Assembly (NCBI GenBank): GCA_023387635.1
Contig: JAEWHU010000246.1
Span: forward strand, 1-12,731
From: Bacillota bacterium
Lineage (GTDB): Bacteria > Bacillota > Clostridia > Lachnospirales > Lachnospiraceae
Length of the DNA stretch: 12,731 nucleotides
Direction of reading: 5' to 3'
The position numbers and the translations under genes were made by a program. Positions 7,945-12,731 of the stretch are shown piece by piece. The notes under the pieces are model-generated. The model had not been told where the DNA came from and searched no databases. It was given only the letters and a program-made list of their open reading frames with translations. Every line of letters starts with the position of its first letter. Position 1 is the first letter of the stretch.

Positions 7945-8996
7945 TATTTGGTTGTATAACCAGGTTTTACAGCAGAGAAAAAATTTCTCTGCTTTCTTTG
8001 TTTATGTACATCGATACATGAATTCAATATCTTTTTACAGTAAAAAAGGATGCTTTTTCTAATACCTATGAAGAATAGGAGTGAAATCACCTCTTTTTTA
8101 GTTAATCTGTTTTCTCTATATAGCCCATTAATTTTCCATAAAAATGAATAGGTTAAAGAGTGCCTTTTATAAAGGTGCAATTTTTCATTCTCTTGTGTTA
8201 AAATTGTAAGCCACTGCTTAAATTGAGAAAGAGGCACAGGTGCGTTATCACAGATTAAAGATACGTGAAAGTTAATATGTTCTTTTGATAGGGTGAGTCC
8301 CATGTGTTCCATGTATTCAGTAAAATTTTTCTTATACTGTTCTTTTAATAAATGTGCATTGGATATATCTGTTGTTTGTGTATTATGAATACGATATAAT
8401 ACTAGATATTCATTTTGACCTGCAAATTGAAAATCCCTACTGCCTCGATACCATAAATTCCAATCCTCTGAATGGGTATATTCTGACTGATAAAGGTAAG
8501 TGTCATAAAAAACTTTTTTTGCAATAACACAATTATGCATCACCGGAGTAGTAAATATAAAGATAGCTTTCATATCATTTGGTTGAAAGGAAATATTTTG
8601 AATCTTTTTTAGAATGACTCCATCTTTAAACCAGAACCCTTTTCCCCATGATACATCAACATCAGGATGTGCTTCCATAAAAGCCAATTGTTTTTCAAAG
8701 CGATCTAAACGGCAAATATCATCCGCATCCATACGAAGAATATAGCTACCTAAAGCGTAGGACAATCCTAAGTTTAAGGATGCCGCTAAACGTAGATTTT
8801 TCTCATTTTTAAAAATTCGAATTCTAGGATCTTCTTTATAGGCAGCTAAAATAGCAGGTGTATTGTCTGTGGAACAATCATCGATTATAATCAGCTCCCA
8901 ATTATCATAGGATTGATTTATAATGCTGTCAACAGCCTCTTTTAGATAAGATTCTCCATTGTATACGCTCATAATTACAGATAACATCGGTTTCAT
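7941..8996 (-). CDS. Family 2 glycosyltransferase (paralogue of upstream GT2)
   Basis: GT2 enzyme of 351 residues. Start: ATG at 8996, preceded by GGGGG about eight bases upstream. It overlaps the TGA of the preceding reading frame as ATGA, the classic arrangement for translational coupling. An in-frame start 13 codons further up is not supported. GT-A features: LSVIMSVYNGESYLKEAV, IIDDCSTDNT (38-46), metal-binding DADD at 90-93, and SEDW at 176-179 as likely catalytic-base region. The N-terminal 110 residues are clearly related to those of the neighbouring GT2 (9172-10023), so the two look like a diverged tandem pair. The last 20 residues (KQRKQR onward) are encoded antisense to the plus-strand terminator and spacer at 7945-8003. 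The tail may therefore be a by-product of a recombination joint and not native sequence. Donor sugar unknown. Confidence 0.88.
   Translation of the reverse strand: MKPMLSVIMSVYNGESYLKEAVDSIINQSYDNWELIIIDDCSTDNTPAILAAYKEDPRIRIFKNEKNLRLAASLNLGLSYALGSYILRMDADDICRLDRFEKQLAFMEAHPDVDVSWGKGFWFKDGVILKKIQNISFQPNDMKAIFIFTTPVMHNCVIAKKVFYDTYLYQSEYTHSEDWNLWYRGSRDFQFAGQNEYLVLYRIHNTQTTDISNAHLLKEQYKKNFTEYMEHMGLTLSKEHINFHVSLICDNAPVPLSQFKQWLTILTQENEKLHLYKRHSLTYSFLWKINGLYRENRLTKKEVISLLFFIGIRKSILFYCKKILNSCIDVHKQRKQRNFFSAVKPGYTTKY
7971..8003 (+). terminator. Rho-independent terminator of the acyltransferase remnant
   Basis: AGCAGAGAAA (7971-7980), a three-base AAA loop, then TTTCTCTGCT (7984-7993) form a perfect 10-bp stem. 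It is followed by a T-rich run, TTTCTTTGTTT (7993-8003), so the signal points in the plus direction. It lies 27 bp after the acyltransferase stop, where a terminator is expected. It also falls within the last 20 codons of the convergent GT2 gene. Read on the minus strand the hairpin is followed by GTAAAACC, not a U-tract, so it should not efficiently stop the GT2 transcript. Confidence 0.75.
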
Positions 8997-9187
8997 AACA
9001 ATCTTCCCCCTTTCAGAATGCCTAATCTTAGCCAAACAATATCTAAAAAACCGTTATACAGGATGTTTAATAAAAATTTTAATAGGGGCAAGATTCCAAA
9101 ACTAAAAATAGATTTTATAAAGGTTAAGGTTGAATAGTTATTATAGATCCCAACTGTAAAAAACATTCGTATCAGCACTTCTTTAAA
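8993..9187 (-). pseudogene. Out-of-frame C-terminal tail of the GT2 at 9172-10023
   Basis: The -1 frame relative to the upstream GT2 is open from a TAA shortly upstream (at about 9222) to the TGA at 8993-8995. From the GTG at 9176-9178 it encodes 61 residues, including SIFSFGILPLLKFLLNILY, resembling the hydrophobic or amphipathic C-terminal tails of GT2 enzymes. Its TGA overlaps the ATG of the next GT2 in ATGA form, hard to explain unless this frame was translated as the end of the upstream gene. An independent small membrane protein is the alternative, but no ribosome site precedes the GTG. Confidence 0.65.
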
Positions 9188-10023
9188 GGTATTTGAAGGA
9201 TAGAGCTTTGTTTTTGATTGGATTTATCTAAATAATGAAGCCATGTAAGTAGTTTTTTGTCTGAAATATCTACCATTTTATAAGAAATAAGGGAGTGAAT
9301 CAGCTGATGATTTTCTTTTTGGATTCCCGTTAGCTCTAGTAAAAGGGGAGCTTTTATTTTAATTTCTTGCTGACGTTGTACTTCTGACATGGAACTACGA
9401 GCTTGCTTTTCATGAATGCGATACAAAACTAAATTTTCCCTCATATAATGAATTTTATGAGTTTTAGTAATAATAAGCCAAAGTGCCAAATCTTCTGTTA
9501 CAGAATACATAGTAGGATAATTTAGATTAGGGAACAGAGATTTATTAATAATAACTCCATTGTGATTTACTACATTATAGAATAAGAGGGTTGCCTTAAT
9601 TCCATTAGGAGTTAAATTATTTGTATTAAAATCAGGAAGAATTTTTCTTCCTGAAAAGTGTATCATATCACAAAATGCCATAGCAGCATTGGGATGAGAT
9701 TCCATATATGCAACTTGCTTTTCAATTCTTTTTGGAAAGCTGATATCGTCTGCATCCATACGAACTATATATTTCCCCTTTGATATTGCAATGCCTTTGT
9801 TTAAAGAAGTGGGAAGCTTTAAATTTTGTTCGTTAATCAGAAGGCGAATTCTTGTATCCTTAAAGCTTTGAAGGATAGAAAGAGAGCTATCTGTAGAGCC
9901 ATCATCTATGATAATAAATTCAAAGTCTTTGTAGGTCTGATTCAAAATACTAATTACAGCCATACGTAAAAATTCCTCAGCATTATACACGGACATAATA
10001 ACAGAAACTAATGGTTTTCTCAT
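9172..10023 (-). CDS. Family 2 glycosyltransferase, 3' end displaced by frameshift
   Basis: GT2 enzyme; the uninterrupted frame gives 283 residues. Start ATG at 10023 has GAGGAG about eight bases upstream. GT-A features: VSVIMSVYNAEEFLRMAV, IIDDGSTDSS (38-47), DADD at 90-93, TEDLALW around 176-182. The catalytic domain is complete. The frame ends in a TGA at 9172-9174, leaving a 175-bp gap before the next gene in an otherwise tightly packed operon. That gap is an open -1 frame encoding a hydrophobic, GT-like tail whose TGA overlaps the next ATG. Joining the frames would give 343 residues, close to the 351 of the paralogue. The tail is therefore either lost by a one-base deletion, lost in an assembly error, or reached by -1 ribosomal frameshifting at 9181-9187. 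It is the first gene of the minus-strand polysaccharide block. Confidence 0.8.
   Translation of the reverse strand: MRKPLVSVIMSVYNAEEFLRMAVISILNQTYKDFEFIIIDDGSTDSSLSILQSFKDTRIRLLINEQNLKLPTSLNKGIAISKGKYIVRMDADDISFPKRIEKQVAYMESHPNAAMAFCDMIHFSGRKILPDFNTNNLTPNGIKATLLFYNVVNHNGVIINKSLFPNLNYPTMYSVTEDLALWLIITKTHKIHYMRENLVLYRIHEKQARSSMSEVQRQQEIKIKAPLLLELTGIQKENHQLIHSLISYKMVDISDKKLLTWLHYLDKSNQKQSSILQIPLKKC
9181..9187 (-). other. Candidate -1 slippery heptamer T TTA AAG
   Basis: Read in the GT2 frame as T TTA AAG, this fits the X XXY YYZ pattern for tandem -1 slippage. The zero-frame TGA comes only a few codons later. Slippage here would join 281 GT2 residues to the -1 tail, giving 343 residues. I see no obvious downstream stem-loop or upstream spacer-adjusted Shine-Dalgarno stimulator, so function is uncertain. 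Confidence 0.3.
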
Positions 10024-10071
10024 ATGATGGACTCCTCTTTCATTCTCCTTTATTTTACTTTAGTGTACCAT

Positions 10072-10077
10072 ATTATA
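10072..10077 (-). promoter_or_regulatory. Possible -10 of the minus-strand polysaccharide block
   Basis: A perfect TATAAT on the minus strand lies about 49 bases before the ATG of the first GT2 gene (10023), a suitable distance for a leader of about 40 bases. No good -35 hexamer is found at 16-18 bp spacing (candidates such as ATCATA are poor), so this is a tentative call, perhaps activator-dependent. Confidence 0.35.
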
Positions 10078-10127
10078 AGAAAAACCTCAAGGATTATGAT
10101 TTCCTTTTACTTCCTTTGTTTGAAATT

Positions 10128-10158
10128 ATCTCATTGAATTTCTCGCCAATTGAGAGAT
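10128..10158. repeat. Imperfect inverted repeat, possible operator
   Basis: ATCTC (10128-10132) pairs with GAGAT (10154-10158), and AATT (10137-10140) with AATT (10148-10151), around a TCTCGCC centre with a small unequal internal loop. It sits mid-way in the divergent spacer. It lacks a G+C-rich stem and a T-run, so it is not a convincing terminator. A regulator binding site is possible but unsupported beyond symmetry. Confidence 0.3.
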
Positions 10159-10208
10159 ATCATATAATTTTGAGTAATCCTTTGAATTTTATCTGAAATA
10201 TTGGATAT

Positions 10209-10240
10209 TCTTAAGAAAAATCCGTTAATCTTAAGAAAAA
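10209..10240 (+). repeat. Two direct repeats TCTTAAGAAAAA, 20 bp apart
   Basis: TCTTAAGAAAAA occurs at 10209-10220 and again at 10229-10240. Each copy holds the palindrome TCTTAAGA followed by an A-tract, and another A-run lies at 10254-10261. The near 20-bp periodicity puts them on the same face of the helix, roughly 50-90 bases upstream of the cdaA-operon start point. They could be a tandem operator or a curved, UP-like activating element. Confidence 0.5.
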
Positions 10241-10285
10241 ATAATAACGAATATAAAAAAAGGTCTATAAAAGACAAAGGCATTA

Positions 10286-10294
10286 TGTTATAAT
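10286..10294 (+). promoter_or_regulatory. Extended -10 promoter of the cdaA operon
   Basis: TGTTATAAT is a perfect extended -10 (TG, one base, TATAAT). No consensus -35 lies 16-18 bp upstream, which extended -10 promoters tolerate. Transcription would start near 10301, giving a leader of about 46 bases to the ATG at 10347 and ruling out an upstream in-frame ATG at 10293 as the start codon. Confidence 0.65.
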
Positions 10295-10346
10295 GTATGA
10301 TAATATTGTAAAAAATACAGTTACATCTATTAGCGGAGGTAATACA

Positions 10347-10748
10347 ATGTTAAATAACGAAAAGATTAGAGTTATGACAAAGCTTGCCTTGTATGAACAA
10401 AAAGAAGGAAAAGAAGATATTAGAATGGGTAAGTACTATAAAACAGATTATGTTCGATTAGAAGTTCTTAAAACAGTTGTTAATATCACTATTGGTTATG
10501 CATTAATCTTACTCATGATTGGCATTTATAAGGCTGAATATATTATTAGTAAAGCAGTAACATTAGATTTCCCAAGAATCGGACAATACATTTTAGGATT
10601 TTATATAATAATTATGACTATTTACGTAATTAGCTCTATCATTGGATATTCCTTTAAATATGATAAATCCAGAAAAGCTCTTGGTAAATACTATAAAGTT
10701 TTAAAAAGATTATTAAATATTTACGACGAAGAGAATCTAAATGGATAA
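10347..10748 (+). CDS. Small two-TM membrane protein upstream of cdaA
   Basis: A 133-residue protein I do not recognise as a named family. Start: ATG at 10347 with GGAGGT six bases upstream; an ATG 18 codons earlier overlaps the promoter -10. The N-terminal about 38 residues are charged and predicted cytosolic (NEKIRVMTKLALYEQKEGKE, then KYYKTDYVRLEVLK). Two hydrophobic segments follow at about 40-60 (ITIGYALILLMIGIY) and about 80-103 (YILGFYIIIMTIYVISSIIG), with a basic C-terminal tail (KALGKYYKVLKRLL). Both ends should be inside. It lies 14 bp before the next membrane protein and is transcribed with cdaA. Operon membership suggests a supporting role for that membrane protein or for CdaA, but this is inference. 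Confidence 0.75.
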   Translation: MLNNEKIRVMTKLALYEQKEGKEDIRMGKYYKTDYVRLEVLKTVVNITIGYALILLMIGIYKAEYIISKAVTLDFPRIGQYILGFYIIIMTIYVISSIIGYSFKYDKSRKALGKYYKVLKRLLNIYDEENLNG

Positions 10749-10762
10749 GAGGAGGAGTCATC

Positions 10763-11809
10763 ATGATGAAATTTTTAGAATTGAGAGAAAAATTGCGTAG
10801 CATTTACCAAAAGTTTCAACTATACATTAATCCTTTTATGAAATTTATTGTAGCACTTATTGTGTTTCAACTAATTAATCAAACCATTGGATACGATGAA
10901 AGATTAACTAAACTACCAATTGTATTAGCATTTTCTTTACTTTGTGCATTCACACCTAGCCAGATACTAGTTTTACTAGCAGGTGTAGTTTCAATAGCTC
11001 ATATTTACAGTGTATCACAAATACTTTCTATTATCATTATTTTAATAGTATTAATTATTTATTGCTTGTTTTTGCGATTTACACCTAGACTTGGCTATGT
11101 AATATTAGCAGTACCTATTCTATATTTATTAAAGATTCCTTATTTAGTTCCTATTGTTATGGGGATATTTGCCACTCCGATTGCTATAGTACCAACAGGC
11201 TGTGGTGTATTTATATATTACCTTTTTCAAATTATTAAGAATACAGAAGATACTCAAATTAAGCTAACTATCGAAGATACGTTATCTTTATATACAAATA
11301 TAATTGATAGTATAGTAAAGAATAAACAAATGATATTAACTATCGTAATATTCTCCTTGATAATTATTGTTACTTATATTGTTCGTAGAATGAAATTTGA
11401 TTATGCAAGGGAAATAGCCATTGCGGCAGGTAGCTTAACGTGCATCTTAGGGTTTTTAATCTGTGATTTACAATTAGATATATCAGAACAAATTGGAAGT
11501 ATGATAGTAGGAACAATAGTATCTGCTGTAATCGCAGTAGTGATACAATTATTTTATTGTACACTGGATTATACAGCAGTTGAATTTGTCCAATTTGAAG
11601 ACGAAGACTATTATTACTACGTTAAGGCAATTCCTAAAATTAATGTTACAGCGCCAGAAAAAAATGTGAAAAAGTTTAATACTCAAAAAAATGCTGGATT
11701 ATTAGCTAAGATGAGTATGAATGATTTATCTGATGATGACCAAGACTATGAAGATGAATACGATGATTATGAAAATTACAACAAGCGGGACAAGGATGAC
11801 ATGAGATAA
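10763..11809 (+). CDS. Polytopic membrane protein with acidic tail, upstream of cdaA
   Basis: A 348-residue protein with about eight hydrophobic segments between residues 22 and 275 and no transporter signature that I can name. After the membrane part comes FVQFEDEDYYYYVKAIPKI (about 278-296), which I recall from homologues next to cdaA in Lachnospiraceae-like genomes. A polar stretch and a strongly acidic end follow (DDDQDYEDEYDDYENY, about 321-336). Start: ATG at 10763 or 10766, after GAGGAGGAG at 10749-10757. The gene is 14 bp after the small membrane protein and 23 bp before cdaA, so one transcript is very likely. The cytosolic YYYY/acidic tail could bind a basic partner or metal ions, and a sensory or scaffolding link to c-di-AMP synthesis is possible. 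No function is established. Confidence 0.75.
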   Translation: MMKFLELREKLRSIYQKFQLYINPFMKFIVALIVFQLINQTIGYDERLTKLPIVLAFSLLCAFTPSQILVLLAGVVSIAHIYSVSQILSIIIILIVLIIYCLFLRFTPRLGYVILAVPILYLLKIPYLVPIVMGIFATPIAIVPTGCGVFIYYLFQIIKNTEDTQIKLTIEDTLSLYTNIIDSIVKNKQMILTIVIFSLIIIVTYIVRRMKFDYAREIAIAAGSLTCILGFLICDLQLDISEQIGSMIVGTIVSAVIAVVIQLFYCTLDYTAVEFVQFEDEDYYYYVKAIPKINVTAPEKNVKKFNTQKNAGLLAKMSMNDLSDDDQDYEDEYDDYENYNKRDKDDMR

Positions 11810-11832
11810 TCTAGGGCAAAGTAGGTGGATCA

Positions 11833-12711
11833 ATGAATACTATTATAAGTTTTTTCAAAGATTATGTAGCGTGGCTTTCACTACCCAAAATAAGAATAAC
11901 AGATATAATTGAGATTCTTATTATTGCTTTTGTTATATACCATGTTATAACATGGATAAAGAAGACAAGAGCTTGGATGTTAGTGAAGGGCCTTATTGTC
12001 TTGCTTATTCTTTGGTTATTTGCGTCCATTTTTGCCCTAAACGTTATTCAGTGGATATTTATTAAAAGTATAAATGTGGGAATAATAGCAGTAATTATTA
12101 TATTCCAACCTGAATTTAGAAAAGCCCTTGAGCAACTTGGGCAAAATAATATTGTTACCCCTCTATTTAGCTTAAACGATTCTAAAGATAAAGCAAACCA
12201 AATGTATTCCGATGTGGTTTCGGCAATTGTTAAAGCAACATTTGATCTTGCTAAGACAAAAACAGGGGCATTAATTGTAATTGAAAGAGATGTCTCATTA
12301 TTAGAATTTGAAAAGACAGGTATTGCTATTGATTCATTAATAAGTAGTCAATTACTAATTAATATATTTGAACACAATACACCTCTTCATGATGGAGCCG
12401 TTATTATTCGAGGAGACCGAATTATTGCTGCAACTTGCTATTTACCATTATCCGACAATATGCAACTTAGTAAGGATTTAGGTACGAGACACCGTGCTGC
12501 TATTGGAATAAGTGAAGTAAGTGATTCGCTAACAATTATTGTATCAGAAGAAACTGGTAAGGTGTCTATAGCCATAAAAGGTATGCTTGTACGTAACGTA
12601 GACAGTGATTATTTAAAAGGAAAATTATTAGTAGATCAAAATAAAGTATCTGAATCAAAAAAAATCAAATTATGGAAGGGAAGAGAAAGGAATGAAAGAA
12701 AAGCTGACTAG
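11833..12711 (+). CDS. cdaA: Diadenylate cyclase CdaA
   Basis: Membrane-bound enzyme that condenses two ATP to cyclic di-AMP, the essential Firmicute messenger controlling potassium, osmolyte and cell-wall homeostasis. The 292 residues are near the usual 270-290. Three hydrophobic segments at about 24-40, 48-70 and 73-91 are followed by the DAC domain (about 92-255). It carries the signature DGA at 187-189 (within PLHDGAVII) and GTRHRAA at 217-223, both needed for ATP binding and catalysis, plus a conserved FQPEFRKALEQLG entry at 91-103. The polar, lysine-rich C-terminus is slightly extended. Start: ATG at 11833 after AGGTGG at 11823-11828. The next gene, cdaR, starts within its last codons. 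All key residues are present, so an active enzyme is expected. The DisA and CdaS types are excluded by the three-helix N-terminus. Confidence 0.97.
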   Translation: MNTIISFFKDYVAWLSLPKIRITDIIEILIIAFVIYHVITWIKKTRAWMLVKGLIVLLILWLFASIFALNVIQWIFIKSINVGIIAVIIIFQPEFRKALEQLGQNNIVTPLFSLNDSKDKANQMYSDVVSAIVKATFDLAKTKTGALIVIERDVSLLEFEKTGIAIDSLISSQLLINIFEHNTPLHDGAVIIRGDRIIAATCYLPLSDNMQLSKDLGTRHRAAIGISEVSDSLTIIVSEETGKVSIAIKGMLVRNVDSDYLKGKLLVDQNKVSESKKIKLWKGRERNERKAD

Positions 12712-12731
12712 AAATACTGGGCTAAAGATTT
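12692..12731 (+). CDS. cdaR: CdaR (YbbR-domain) N-terminus, cut by window end
   Basis: ATG at 12692 opens a frame (MKEKLTRNTGLKI) that runs off the right edge and overlaps the end of cdaA by 20 bp in another frame. A basic start followed by 'N.GLKI' is how YbbR-domain CdaA regulators begin, just before their transmembrane helix, and cdaR normally follows cdaA. Only 13 codons are visible, so the call leans on synteny. Confidence 0.75.
   Translation, partial: MKEKLTRNTGLKI

Larger units (their letters stand above)
10024..10346. other. Divergent intergenic regulatory region (323 bp, no gene)
   Basis: Very AT-rich spacer between the minus-strand polysaccharide block and the plus-strand cdaA operon. 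It holds a possible minus-strand -10 (10072-10077), an imperfect inverted repeat (10128-10158), two direct repeats 20 bp apart (10209-10240), an extended -10 promoter (10286-10294) and the ribosome site for the next gene (10335-10340). A plus-strand reading frame crossing 10011-10196 has no ribosome site and no protein-like character. I see no riboswitch fold or tRNA. Confidence 0.7.

Noticed and set aside
7590..8010. Insertion sequence behind the disrupted acyltransferase
   Set aside because: No transposase, terminal inverted repeats or target duplication are visible; simple recombination explains the joint.
8993..9178. Independent 61-residue membrane protein
   Set aside because: No ribosome site before the GTG; position, ATGA overlap and hydrophobic tail character fit the displaced end of the upstream GT2 better.
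10128..10158. Inverted repeat as a terminator
   Set aside because: Short A+T-rich arms with an internal loop and no adjacent T-tract; kept only as a possible operator.
10011..10196. Plus-strand reading frame in the intergenic region
   Set aside because: It starts inside the first codons of the opposing GT2, lacks a ribosome site and shows no domain-like sequence.

Overview
The window is AT-rich and reads like a low-G+C Firmicute of class Clostridia. The best taxonomic clue is the right end. There, CdaA-type diadenylate cyclase is preceded by two co-directional membrane proteins, one carrying a tyrosine-rich cytosolic motif and an acidic tail that I associate from memory with Lachnospiraceae-like genomes. 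No species call is justified. Ribosome binding sites are strong and GGAGG-like, and GTG or TTG starts are used.

Left arm (1-4608, plus strand): the C-terminal three quarters of a PelG-type exopolysaccharide transporter cut by the window edge, a family 2 glycosyltransferase (GT2), a membrane-anchored DUF4874/DUF4832 protein, and a second GT2. Tight spacing makes this one operon, apparently the 3' part of a Gram-positive Pel-like exopolysaccharide cluster.

Middle (4571-10023, minus strand): a second surface-polysaccharide block, transcribed towards the first and overlapping its last gene by 38 bp. In transcription order it holds a GT2 whose 3' end is out of frame, a paralogous GT2, a Wzx-like flippase, a protein with a DGxHR motif resembling the ParB/SerK fold, and an uncharacterised partner. 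Between the second GT2 and the flippase, on the plus strand, lies the 3' half of an acyltransferase gene that still has its own terminator. It is a remnant of an earlier arrangement, and the locus looks recombined and mosaic.

Intergenic divide (10024-10346): a divergent regulatory region with a possible minus-strand -10, an imperfect inverted repeat, two direct repeats spaced 20 bp apart, and a clear extended -10 promoter pointing right.

Right arm (10347-12731, plus strand): a chromosomal housekeeping operon of two uncharacterised membrane proteins, CdaA (c-di-AMP synthesis) and the first codons of CdaR. The polysaccharide locus therefore abuts a conserved c-di-AMP operon. No tRNA, rRNA, CRISPR array, transposase or complete mobile element is visible.

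Most notable points: the frameshifted GT2 with a TTTAAAG heptamer four codons before its stop, the headless acyltransferase, the SerK-like/partner gene pair, and the unknown membrane pair coupled to CdaA.
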